Positions 34,578-42,420 of a stretch of DNA of 64,000 nucleotides are shown one piece after another. The stretch comes from Synechococcus sp. BL107 (lineage in GTDB: Bacteria > Cyanobacteriota > Cyanobacteriia > PCC-6307 > Cyanobiaceae). The notes under the pieces are model-generated. The model saw only the letters and a list, made by a program, of their open reading frames with translations, did no database searches and was not told the origin of the DNA. Both the position numbers and the translations under genes were made by a program. How positions within the stretch are numbered: the stretch's first letter is position 1; each line of letters starts with the position of its first letter. The stretch is from assembly GCF_000153805.1 (NCBI RefSeq), contig NZ_DS022298.1, forward strand, positions 1,864,827 to 1,928,826. The letters run 5' to 3'.

Positions 34578-35951
34578 ATGGCCGTTGTGATTGCCGCACC
34601 GGCCAGTGGCAGCGGCAAAACCCTTGTCAGTCTTGCGCTCTTGAGCTGGGCACGGGCACGCGGTGAGTCGGTTCAACCGTTCAAGGTGGGGCCCGACTAC
34701 CTCGACCCGCAGCTGCTGAGTGAGGCGGCGGGGCGTTCCTGCCGCAACCTCGATCTCAATCTTTGCGGGGAGCCATGGGTGCGCAAAGCCTTCCATGGCT
34801 ACGGGGGGGTGTGCTCCATGGCCCTGATCGAAGGCGTCATGGGGCTCTTCGATGGCATTGGCAGTACGGAGGAAGGCAGTACGGCCGCGATCGCTCGCCT
34901 TCTCCATCTCCCCGTGGTTTTAGTTGTGGATGCCGGAGGCCAAGCGGCCTCGCTTGGGGCCCTCGTGCGTGGGTTCAGAGATCACGACCCAACACTCAAC
35001 CTCGCGGGCGTTGTGATCAACCGTGTGAACAGCGCTCGCCATCGCGCCTTGCTGCAGGACGTGCTCGACCGTCTTGGCGTGCCTCTCCTCGGCTGCATGC
35101 CTCGAACGGATGCCCTACAGCTGCCCAGTCGACACCTGGGGCTGGCGCCAGCCCATGAGTTGGACGATCCGACGCAACGGCGGCAAGCCTGGGCCGACTT
35201 GGCTGAACAGCATCTCGACCTGGGCACCCTGGCGCCACTCATGCAGGCTCCTTCTGCGGGCCCTTCGGTGTTCGCAGACATCCCACCAGGCCATGGACCA
35301 TCCCTGCCTGTGGCCGTGGCGGCTGATGCCGCCTTCCATTTCCGCTATCCCGAAACGGGCGAATTACTGGAGCACCTGGGGATGCCCGCTGTGCCCTGGA
35401 GCCCTCTGGCCAATACGGCCATTCCAAAGGAGGCCAAAGGTTTAATTCTCCCCGGGGGATTCCCGGAACAACATGCCGAGCAGATCAGCCAGGCCACGGA
35501 AAGCCTCAACTCCTTGCGGCAGTTTTGCCATCAGCGGCCTGTCTATGCCGAATGTGGCGGCATGCTGCTGCTGGGACGGCAACTCAGCGATCTCGATAGC
35601 AAGGCCCATCCCATGGCCAACATCCTTCCCTTTGATGCTCGCCGCGGCCGACTGCAAGTGGGATATCGCCGCCTGAAGCCCCGGGAGGATGGGTTGCTGG
35701 TGAGGAAGGGGGAAGAGGTCACCGGCCATGAATTTCACCGCTGGGAACTGGACGACCCCCGAGGGGCCGACGACGGATCCGTGCTGTGGGAAATTAATGG
35801 TTGGCGAGTGAGCCAACGTCCGGAAGGATGGAACAAACGGACGTTGCACGCGAGCTGGGTACACCTGCATTGGGCCAGTTGTTCGACGATTTGCTTCCGA
35901 TGGCGCGCCGCACTCGCAACCGAAGCGAGATCATCGCCAGGCGATTTGTGA
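34578..35951 (+). CDS. cobB: Cobyrinate a,c-diamide synthase (cobalamin biosynthesis)
   Basis: ATP-dependent amidase that uses glutamine to amidate cobyrinic acid. N-terminal P-loop AAPASGSGKTLVSLALL, then an AAA-like core; the C-terminal class I glutamine amidotransferase has the nucleophile in VYAECGGMLLLG (near residue 328) and the His in GHEFHRW. Length of 457 is typical. The CbiA-type enzyme fits the B12 or pseudo-B12 route of marine picocyanobacteria. It lies in a compact plus-strand run with opcA and acylphosphatase. Confidence 0.92.
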   Translation: MAVVIAAPASGSGKTLVSLALLSWARARGESVQPFKVGPDYLDPQLLSEAAGRSCRNLDLNLCGEPWVRKAFHGYGGVCSMALIEGVMGLFDGIGSTEEGSTAAIARLLHLPVVLVVDAGGQAASLGALVRGFRDHDPTLNLAGVVINRVNSARHRALLQDVLDRLGVPLLGCMPRTDALQLPSRHLGLAPAHELDDPTQRRQAWADLAEQHLDLGTLAPLMQAPSAGPSVFADIPPGHGPSLPVAVAADAAFHFRYPETGELLEHLGMPAVPWSPLANTAIPKEAKGLILPGGFPEQHAEQISQATESLNSLRQFCHQRPVYAECGGMLLLGRQLSDLDSKAHPMANILPFDARRGRLQVGYRRLKPREDGLLVRKGEEVTGHEFHRWELDDPRGADDGSVLWEINGWRVSQRPEGWNKRTLHASWVHLHWASCSTICFRWRAALATEARSSPGDL

Positions 35952-35971
35952 GCCGACAGCAGCCCACACGA

Positions 35972-36253
35972 ATGCAACCATTCGTGGAGCGCTGGCGCTG
36001 GATCATTCAAGGCCATGTGCAGGGCGTTGGATTTCGAGCCAGCTGCAGCCGTCGTGCCTTGGATATGGGCCTCAAGGGATGGGTTCGTAACCTGCAAGAC
36101 GGCAGTGTTGAAGTGCAGGCAGAGGGCCCACCCATTGCTCTTGCGGAGCTAAGGGCCTGGTGCGAAAAGGGTCCGCTTGGGGCTCAAGTGCAACGGGTGA
36201 AACCATGCCAGTTGCCGGTGCGGGGGGACGACTGGTTTGAGGTGCGTTACTAA
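35972..36253 (+). CDS. acyP: Acylphosphatase
   Basis: Small enzyme hydrolysing acylphosphates, 93 residues. The signature GHVQGVGFRASCSRRA carries the phosphate-binding Arg, and the catalytic Asn is in GLKGWVRNLQDGSVEV. The start is the ATG at 35972, 21 bases after cobB; a longer frame from 35801 runs through the cobB 3' end in another frame. The function in vivo is unclear, but the family is unambiguous. Confidence 0.92.
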   Translation: MQPFVERWRWIIQGHVQGVGFRASCSRRALDMGLKGWVRNLQDGSVEVQAEGPPIALAELRAWCEKGPLGAQVQRVKPCQLPVRGDDWFEVRY

Positions 36254-36343
36254 AACGCGAACTGAAACATGGATAGAAAAACAATTGGAAGGCGGGTGGA
36301 GTTCCAGCGATGACCTAGCTAGCGAAAGAACACAGCACTGCGG

Positions 36344-36730
36344 TTGAAGGTTGTGGTTCGCTTCGCGATGGTTTTGGTGCTCTCAACGTTGCCGTTGATC
36401 GGGATCGAGGCAATGAGCACCCGTCAGCCCACACCGCAAAGCAGCTACGACAGTGCTATTGAGGCGCTGACGGCATGTCAGGCCTGGCGTCAGCAAGAGG
36501 GAGTATTTACAGCCCTCATCCCTGCCATGCATCGAATTGCATCCAAGCCACGCCGCATCCAAACTGGGCTACGCAGTTGTGAAGCCGACCTCGAAAAGGC
36601 CTTGATCATTGGCCGTCGATACAGCGTTCAGGCGGAGTCGCATTCCGACAAGCCATTGCACCAACTGCATCGCCCCATCAGTCACATCTTTCCTTACCTG
36701 TCGCCAACGTCTGCCAGCCCAATGTTGTGA
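36344..36730 (+). CDS. Hypothetical secreted protein (128 aa)
   Basis: The frame begins at TTG 36344, or GTG at 36353; the product has a hydrophobic N-terminal segment (VVVRFAMVLVLSTLPLIGI) that looks like a signal peptide. The mature part is helical with two cysteines (ALTACQAW and LRSCEADLEKALI) spaced to pair. No family recognised. The last bases run into the TGTGAATAA repeat described separately. It is followed by a 35-residue membrane protein and a decayed gene. Confidence 0.5.
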   Translation: MKVVVRFAMVLVLSTLPLIGIEAMSTRQPTPQSSYDSAIEALTACQAWRQQEGVFTALIPAMHRIASKPRRIQTGLRSCEADLEKALIIGRRYSVQAESHSDKPLHQLHRPISHIFPYLSPTSASPML

Positions 36731-36764
36731 ATAAAAAGTTGTGAATAAAACGCTGTGAATAACC
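36724..36764. repeat. Triple 14-base tandem repeat
   Basis: TTGTGAATAAAAAG, TTGTGAATAAAACG and CTGTGAATAACCCG lie in direct succession, the last containing the GTG start of the small membrane protein. The repeats supply repeated GTG-AAT-AAN starts, so slippage may have moved or duplicated the start region. Read directly from sequence. Confidence 0.6.
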
Positions 36765-36862
36765 CGTTCAACACCAAAGACAAAGCCTTTTGGAGAGGCC
36801 TCATTGGGGTGGTGAGCTTGGGCGTCAGCATTGGCTTGGCCGCCCTCATTCTTCGTCTATGA
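36755..36862 (+). CDS. 35-residue single-pass membrane microprotein
   Basis: GTG at 36755 to TGA at 36862. Product is a short basic/polar segment (MNNPFNTKDKAFWRG) followed by one long hydrophobic helix (LIGVVSLGVSIGLAALILRL) reaching the end. This reads like a real membrane microprotein of the kind conserved in picocyanobacteria; partner and function unknown. It lies between a secreted hypothetical and a decayed phosphatase. Confidence 0.55.
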   Translation: MNNPFNTKDKAFWRGLIGVVSLGVSIGLAALILRL

Positions 36863-36869
36863 CTCCGTC

Positions 36870-37200
36870 TTGACCCCACCCATGGCTGAGATCCGGCATC
36901 GGGAGTCCACTTGGAGCGTCTGGACCCATGGTTGTCCAAATGGGGAGCAGGTGGACCAGGTACAGCGGCGCAGTGAACAGACCATCGACAGGATGCTGAT
37001 GATTCCGAAACCAGGGGATATCGCCCTGTTTGCCCATGGCCACAGCCTTCCGGACCTGGCCGGCAGCTGGCTGGGAGGGCGCCGCTGGAGGGCGACTGCT
37101 CCAGCTGGGGACTGGAATGATCAGCCTTTTGGGCTGGGAACGGGAAACCCGGACTCTTGCCCGTTGGAATGCCCCGACGCAAAGCAACCCGCATGACTGA
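36870..37200 (+). pseudogene. Decayed histidine phosphatase (truncated and frameshifted)
   Basis: The frame beginning near 36870 reads PMAEIRHRESTWSVWTHGC then VQRRSEQTIDRML and IALFAHGHSLPDLAGSWLG, the second half of a histidine (phosphoglycerate-mutase-like) phosphatase with the conserved late His in FAHGH. After LG, the protein-like sequence continues in the +1 frame (GAAGGRLLQLGTG, then ISLLGWERETRTLARWNAP) and stops at 37200. A single extra G in the GGGAGGG at 37074-37079 would explain the shift. The N-terminal half with the catalytic RHG motif is absent. The final ATGACTGA overlap with the GAP-family gene shows the ancestral arrangement. Confidence 0.75.
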
Positions 37201-37879
37201 TCCAAAAATCTGGACGGAATTGGTGTCGTATGGCATTGGTGTTGCCCTATCGCCGATTCATTTGGTGTTGTTGCTACTGCTGTTGCTGGGGAACGCACCA
37301 CGGCGGCGCGGCGGGTTGTTTGTGGTGGGTTGGTGGCTCACCAGTGCCCTGGTGGTGCTCGGATTACTCACCCTGGGGCACGGCCTTTTGCTGGACATGA
37401 GCCATGGATCCAAACACCGCACCGGGCTGGATCTGATCGCAGGCGGAGCGTTAGTTGCCCTCGGGGGACGGGAGCTCATCCGCAGTTGGCTCAATCAAGA
37501 TGGCCCCCCAGGCTGGACCCAAAGCGTGGATCGCTTTGCCGCCCTGCCCCTGCCGCTCCTGCTATTGATCAGCAGTGCCACCGAAATCATCAGCCCAGAC
37601 GACCTGCTGCTCTTCGCGAAAACCGCCGGAGTGATTCTTGCCCAAGGACTCAGCCTGCAGGGGGAGGTCGCGTCGAGCCTGGTGTTCAGCCTGTCAGCCA
37701 GCGTGCTGTTGCTGGTGCCTTTCGTGGCGGTTGTCCTTGGGGGTGAACGCGTTTTGCCGATGTTGCAGCAAGGAAAAACCACCCTGCTGAGCCGTGGGGA
37801 ATTGGTGGTGGGCAGCGTGAGCTTGGGCCTGGGTGGCTATTTGAGCTGGCAAGGCATCACAGGGCTTGCCCTGCGTTGA
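37193..37879 (+). CDS. GAP-family (Sap/LysE-like) membrane protein
   Basis: Integral membrane protein of ~228 residues with about six hydrophobic helices (LVSYGIGVALSPIHLVLLLLL, WLTSALVVLGLLTLGHGLLL and others). The segment ALSPIHLVLLLLLL and the motif DGPPGWTQSVDRFAALPL are typical of the GAP/Sap family related to LysE-type exporters. The transported solute is unknown. The start ATG overlaps the end of the decayed phosphatase (ATGACTGA). Convergent with the helicase gene (21 bases apart). Confidence 0.75.
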   Translation: MTDPKIWTELVSYGIGVALSPIHLVLLLLLLLGNAPRRRGGLFVVGWWLTSALVVLGLLTLGHGLLLDMSHGSKHRTGLDLIAGGALVALGGRELIRSWLNQDGPPGWTQSVDRFAALPLPLLLLISSATEIISPDDLLLFAKTAGVILAQGLSLQGEVASSLVFSLSASVLLLVPFVAVVLGGERVLPMLQQGKTTLLSRGELVVGSVSLGLGGYLSWQGITGLALR

Positions 37880-37899
37880 GCCAAGCCTGATTCGCACCC

Positions 37900-39345
37900 T
37901 CACTCTGAGAACGTTGAAAAGGCTTGAGTCCATGCCGCCGTGGTCTCAGGCGACGACGTCCCACCGATCATCCACACGCCGGTCCGCGCCCGCGACACTG
38001 CGACATAGCAAAGCTGTTGTCGGATGCGCGGATCAGCTCGGAACACATCAGGCGCCACAAACACCTCACCAAAGCTGCTGCCCTGGCTGCGATGCACCGT
38101 TAAAACAGCGGCGGGTCCGAGGGACGCAAAGGCATCTCGAACAAGGAAATACTGCCTCCAAATGCTGCGCCCATTTTTTTTACCGGCGTCTTTGGCCTGT
38201 TGGCGCAACCGCTGCATCACACCATCCAATTCCAGGCGCGCCGCACTGCCAACGGGGGGCTGTAATCGAAGCGTGAGCTCGAGATCCCCGGAGCTCACTT
38301 TGGCCGACAGGGTTTCAATCATGGGCACCCCTCCGTTGATCTCCGTCAACCCAAAATCCAGCAAGTCGCACGATTCAGGCGTCACATCCAGCACCACCAC
38401 CTCTCGGTTGGATCCCAACACCATGTCGGGCTCTTCCCCGGCTTCTTCCCCGTCCCGGGAGGCTGGTGCCATCACCGCAGTGCGGCTAATCAACACTTCG
38501 CCAGGCAAGACGGGCATCTGATCCGCCATGTCGCCATGAATGGCCCGACGCGCGTGGGGTACCAGCCGCTCCAGGGTGCGATTGGTGTAGCAAAGAATGC
38601 GTGCGGCATCGGGATTGTCCTGTTGCGAGGCTGCCTTCAACGATTGGCGGGCTTGGTTCAACCATTCCTTTTGGGAGAGGCAACGCACCTGCCCTTGCTC
38701 ATTCCGGATCGGCTGCAGAAGCGGAGGAGATAAGCAAGGCAACACTCCCTCCCGCAGACGGCTCGCGAGCTGCAGCACCGGCCCCTGGTGACGAACCACC
38801 TGCTGTAACACCGCTCCACTGCGCCGTTGCATGGCGAATACTGGGCTTTTCTCCTCCCCAACCGGTGGAAGCTGCGCTGGATCCCCAACAAACACCAAAC
38901 GGGTTTTGAAGGGATGGGCGCATTGCAGGGCAATCCCCAGCAGGGTGCTGTCCACCATCGAGGCTTCATCGATCAACACCAAGCCAAGGTTCTCCAGAGC
39001 CATTCCCGTTTGCTCTGTGGGCTCACACAGTTCGACATCACCCGAGCGTTTGAGCTTCAACCGCAGCAGGCGGTGGATGGTGGATGGATACCAGGTGGGT
39101 TGCAACCCTTCGAGATCTAAGGCCTGACGCAGCACACCCACGGCCTTATGGGTGGGCGCAACAACGGTCCAACACAAGCCAGTGGCCTCCACCTGACGCA
39201 ATAGGCGCATCGACAAAAACGTCTTGCCACTCCCTGCAAATCCACTCAGAACAAAGGGAGTTCCATCGGCAGGAGTTGCCAACCAGGTGGAAAAAGCATC
39301 CGCCGCCGCCTGTTGATCCGCCGTGAGTTCCGCAGTGGCGGTCAC
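37900..39345 (-). CDS. RecD-like ATP-dependent DNA helicase
   Basis: Superfamily 1 helicase of 481 residues. Walker A SGFAGSGKTFLSMRLL (near residue 37), Walker B LVLIDEASMVDS (near residue 138), then GDPAQLPPVGEEKSP, and the C-terminal motif V/VI AVLTVHRSQGSSFGEVFV and YVAVSRARTGVWM. Similar to the RecD/TraA-like single-chain helicases found in cyanobacteria; no RecB/RecC partners are present here. The start is a GTG overlapping the stop of the PAP2-like gene (GTGA), so the two are coupled. Confidence 0.88.
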   Translation of the reverse strand: MTATAELTADQQAAADAFSTWLATPADGTPFVLSGFAGSGKTFLSMRLLRQVEATGLCWTVVAPTHKAVGVLRQALDLEGLQPTWYPSTIHRLLRLKLKRSGDVELCEPTEQTGMALENLGLVLIDEASMVDSTLLGIALQCAHPFKTRLVFVGDPAQLPPVGEEKSPVFAMQRRSGAVLQQVVRHQGPVLQLASRLREGVLPCLSPPLLQPIRNEQGQVRCLSQKEWLNQARQSLKAASQQDNPDAARILCYTNRTLERLVPHARRAIHGDMADQMPVLPGEVLISRTAVMAPASRDGEEAGEEPDMVLGSNREVVVLDVTPESCDLLDFGLTEINGGVPMIETLSAKVSSGDLELTLRLQPPVGSAARLELDGVMQRLRQQAKDAGKKNGRSIWRQYFLVRDAFASLGPAAVLTVHRSQGSSFGEVFVAPDVFRADPRIRQQLCYVAVSRARTGVWMIGGTSSPETTAAWTQAFSTFSE

Positions 39346-39866
39346 CCCAACCCAGCCCCAATCACAGTTTTCATCACAGCGGCAAGATGCAGCGGAGACC
39401 CCACCAGCACAAGACCTGGCAGGGCAATGGCAGGACCCACCAAGCTGCCCACCAGCACCTGAAGGCGGCTATGGCCAAGACTTTCCTTCAACGGCTTCTC
39501 ATAGGGGTGTGGCCAGAGGTCTGCTGGTAACGCATTGACGCGCTCTGCGGTGTATCCGGCGGCGCGGCGAATGCCACTGGCGTCGTACATCACCACAAAG
39601 GCCACCACGGTTGCCAGAGCAAAGGTCGGGTGGTCAAAACCCTGGGTCCAGCCAAGGCAAGCAGCCGTGCCGGTTACAAGAGCGGAGTGACTAGAAGGCA
39701 TCCCCCCTGTTTCCACCAAAACCGCTGGGCGCCAGCGGCGATGCACGATTAATTCGATCAGCAATTTGGAGAGCTGAGCTACCCCACAGGCGACCAGCCC
39801 CCAGGCCAAAGCACTGTTATCGAACAATTCACGCAACACCGCGTGGGAGGGGGAGGGATCGATCAT
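39342..39866 (-). CDS. Divergent PAP2 (DUF212) membrane protein
   Basis: 174-residue membrane protein of the divergent PAP2/DUF212 family. The phosphatase-like signature is [20 protein letters not shown] (near residue 53-72) and the second conserved block is [18 protein letters not shown]; further hydrophobic helices complete it. The family resembles lipid phosphatases but its activity is not proven. Start overlaps crtE stop (ATGA) and its stop overlaps the helicase start, making a coupled run folD-2OG-crtE-PAP2-helicase. Confidence 0.88.
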   Translation of the reverse strand: MIDPSPSHAVLRELFDNSALAWGLVACGVAQLSKLLIELIVHRRWRPAVLVETGGMPSSHSALVTGTAACLGWTQGFDHPTFALATVVAFVVMYDASGIRRAAGYTAERVNALPADLWPHPYEKPLKESLGHSRLQVLVGSLVGPAIALPGLVLVGSPLHLAAVMKTVIGAGLG

Positions 39867-40753
39867 CGATCGCGGCTGGTGATGAAGTCGGCCAAGGCCA
39901 GCAGAGGCATCGCTTGATCTGACCAGGGTTGCAGAGCTTCCTTTGCCTCTCGCACCAAATCATCCGCCCGCTTCCTCGACTCCTCTAAACCCAAGAGCTT
40001 GGGATACGTGGTCTTATCGGCCAGCAGATCCTTGCCGGCGGTTTTACCGAGCACCTCACTGCTCGCGGTGATATCGAGGATGTCGTCAATGATCTGGAAT
40101 GCCAAGCCAATGCCTCGGGCATAGGTGCGCAGCGCCGTGATCAAGGTGTCGTCTGCATTGCCAATCAAGGCACCGGTGATCACACAGGCACTGAGCAGCG
40201 CGCCGGTTTTATGGAGATGGATGTACTCGAGTGTCTCGAGATCCACCTGCTTGCCTTCACTCTCTAAATCCACCACCTGGCCACCCACCAGCCCCGGTGC
40301 TCCGGCCACCAGTGAGAGTTCACCCACCACCTTGAGCAGTTGGTCCGCCGGAACGCCGGGACTTCGCAACGCCACCATCTCGAAGGCGCGGGTGAGCAGC
40401 GCATCACCGGCCAAGATCGCCACGGCCTCCCCATACACCTTGTGGTTGGTGGGACGCCCCCGGCGCACATCGTCGTCATCCATCGCCGGCAGATCGTCGT
40501 GGATCAGCGACATGGTGTGAATCATCTCGAGGGCGACAGCCGTTGGCACGGCATGCTTCGCGTCGCCACCAGCCAGTTCACAGGCCGCAAGGCAAAGAAT
40601 CGGGCGTAGACGCTTGCCACCTGCCAACAGCGAATAACGCATGGCATCCCGCAACGACTCGGGCCGTTCAGGACCGAGGGAGTCGTCAAGCGCCGCTTCA
40701 ACGGTTTCCTTGGCCTTGCCGAGATAGGCCTTGAAATCGAACTCGGCGGTCAT
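39863..40753 (-). CDS. crtE: Geranylgeranyl diphosphate synthase
   Basis: Trans-isoprenyl diphosphate synthase of 296 residues supplying GGPP for carotenoids, phytol and plastoquinone. First Asp-rich motif [20 protein letters not shown] (near residue 92), second DDILDITAS near residue 229. The residues before the first motif ([12 protein letters not shown]) fit a C20-class enzyme. It ends in an ATGA overlap with the PAP2-like gene. Confidence 0.93.
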   Translation of the reverse strand: MTAEFDFKAYLGKAKETVEAALDDSLGPERPESLRDAMRYSLLAGGKRLRPILCLAACELAGGDAKHAVPTAVALEMIHTMSLIHDDLPAMDDDDVRRGRPTNHKVYGEAVAILAGDALLTRAFEMVALRSPGVPADQLLKVVGELSLVAGAPGLVGGQVVDLESEGKQVDLETLEYIHLHKTGALLSACVITGALIGNADDTLITALRTYARGIGLAFQIIDDILDITASSEVLGKTAGKDLLADKTTYPKLLGLEESRKRADDLVREAKEALQPWSDQAMPLLALADFITSRDR

Positions 40754-40780
40754 GGATGGACCTTGGCTGGCCGGATTCTC

Positions 40781-41470
40781 TCAGGTTGAGGAGAAGCCCC
40801 CCAAAGGAACCCAATCCATTGGGTGCGGCGTGAGCATTTCTCGACCCTGTCCAGGGGCGGTCGTGACCGCCAGGTCGTACGACACCGAATAGCGCGGCAC
40901 CCCACCCTCGTAAGGCAAAACGCGATGGCGCAGATCTGAAGGGAAGAGCAGCAAGCGGTGCTGTTTTGGAGCAAACACCCCACCAGACACGGTGGCTTCC
41001 CGAAACGGAATGGCCATCACATGGCTGAAGTAGGTGTCGGGCGCTTGAAACTCCAGTTCTCCAGAACCGGGATCCTCTTCGGTGCACACATAAAACACAG
41101 CACTCAGCTGGGCATTGCGATGGGTGTGGGACTCAATCGTTCCTCCATCGGGGGAACACACCACCGGCCATGCCTTTTGAATGTGAACCTCGAGGCCATG
41201 GTCGGGGCCTAATAAATCGATCAAATAAAGCGACACCTGCTCTGCGATCTGGTGATTGAGCCAGACGAAAGCCTCCATCCGATGCAACTGATCCAAGCCA
41301 GCAATCCCCAAAAGATCTCCGGTGAGGTTGTTGCGATTGGAAAACTGAGGATCACCAAACACGTCGCGATCAAACACTTCCAACTGCTGGTGCATCGCTG
41401 CAGCAATACCGTCATCAGGAGTGAGATCCACCTGCATCACGGGGGTGGGGAACAACCAATGGAGTGGCAT
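40781..41470 (-). CDS. 2OG-Fe(II) oxygenase-like protein (TIGR02466 type)
   Basis: 229 residues from the ATG at 41470, 8 bases after folD; the open frame extends to 41536 over the folD end. Jelly-roll-type protein with LHWLFPTPVMQVDL at the N-terminus, ESHTHRNAQLSAVFYVCTEEDPG (iron-binding His region) and LLLFPSDLRHRVLPYEG with the second His. This matches the putative 2OG-Fe(II) oxygenase family recalled as TIGR02466/PF13759, found in marine bacteria and phages. Substrate unknown. Confidence 0.8.
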   Translation of the reverse strand: MPLHWLFPTPVMQVDLTPDDGIAAAMHQQLEVFDRDVFGDPQFSNRNNLTGDLLGIAGLDQLHRMEAFVWLNHQIAEQVSLYLIDLLGPDHGLEVHIQKAWPVVCSPDGGTIESHTHRNAQLSAVFYVCTEEDPGSGELEFQAPDTYFSHVMAIPFREATVSGGVFAPKQHRLLLFPSDLRHRVLPYEGGVPRYSVSYDLAVTTAPGQGREMLTPHPMDWVPLGGFSST

Positions 41471-41477
41471 CGACCCG

Positions 41478-42371
41478 TTAGCTGAGGAGATCAGCGAGTT
41501 CATGGTCAACACCATGGCGGCGACACCACGCCACAACGGTGTTCACCAACAGCATGGTGACGGTCATCGGACCAACACCGCCGGGCACCGGGGACAACGC
41601 CGCTGCGATCGGTTCCACTTCTTCCGCACGCACGTCGCCACAGAGCCCTCCTTCAGGCTTGCGATGGATGCCCACGTCGACCACCGCAGCACCAGGCTTG
41701 ATGTGCTCCGCCCCCACCATCCCGGGGCGACCTGCTGCCACCACCACAATGTCGGCCTCTCGGGTGTGAGCCGCCAGATCCTTCGTGCGGGAATGAACCA
41801 CCGTGACGGTGGCATTGGCGGCTTGGAGCATCAACGCCATCGGCTGCCCCACAAGGATGCTCCGACCAATCACGACAGCCCGTTGACCAGCCGGGTCGAT
41901 GCCCTGACTGCGCAGCATGGCCATCACGCCAGCCGGGGTGCAACTGCGCGGTCCCTGTTCTCCTTTGAGCAATCGCCCCAAGTTGAGGGTGTGCAATCCA
42001 TCGGCATCCTTTTCAGGGTCAATCGCCATTAACAACGGCCCCTCATCCAACCCCTCTGGCAATGGGAGCTGCAGCAGGATGCCATCCACACGAGGATCAG
42101 CATTGAGCTGTTGAATCGTGCTCAACACCTCCGCAAAGGGGGTGGAGCTCGGGAGATGGGCGCCGTAGCTAGCTACACCGATACGAGCGCAAGCCTTCTC
42201 CTTATTCGCGACGTACACAGCACTGGCGGGATCGTCCCCGACGCGAAGCACAGCTAGCCCAGGCGGACGCCCTACCTGGGGGAGATGGGATTCGATTTGA
42301 GCTTGAAGACGACTCTCCACGGCCTTCGCCAGTGCCTTGCCATCCAGACGCAGGGCCATGCCTTGGATCAT
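41478..42371 (-). CDS. folD: Methylenetetrahydrofolate dehydrogenase / cyclohydrolase
   Basis: Bifunctional one-carbon enzyme interconverting methylene-, methenyl- and formyl-tetrahydrofolate. 297 residues from the ATG at 42371, preceded by a GGAGGAA ribosome-binding site; an upstream ATG at 42386 is in frame. Motifs: [20 protein letters not shown] with the catalytic Lys, [14 protein letters not shown], the nucleotide loop [17 protein letters not shown] and [15 protein letters not shown]. Complete and typical. First gene of the coupled run to crtE; divergent from the 7TM-HD gene. Confidence 0.96.
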   Translation of the reverse strand: MIQGMALRLDGKALAKAVESRLQAQIESHLPQVGRPPGLAVLRVGDDPASAVYVANKEKACARIGVASYGAHLPSSTPFAEVLSTIQQLNADPRVDGILLQLPLPEGLDEGPLLMAIDPEKDADGLHTLNLGRLLKGEQGPRSCTPAGVMAMLRSQGIDPAGQRAVVIGRSILVGQPMALMLQAANATVTVVHSRTKDLAAHTREADIVVVAAGRPGMVGAEHIKPGAAVVDVGIHRKPEGGLCGDVRAEEVEPIAAALSPVPGGVGPMTVTMLLVNTVVAWCRRHGVDHELADLLS

Positions 42372-42420
42372 TGCTTCCTCCAGCATGCCTCTCGAGGAGA
42401 GCTAGCGTTATTGCACTGAT

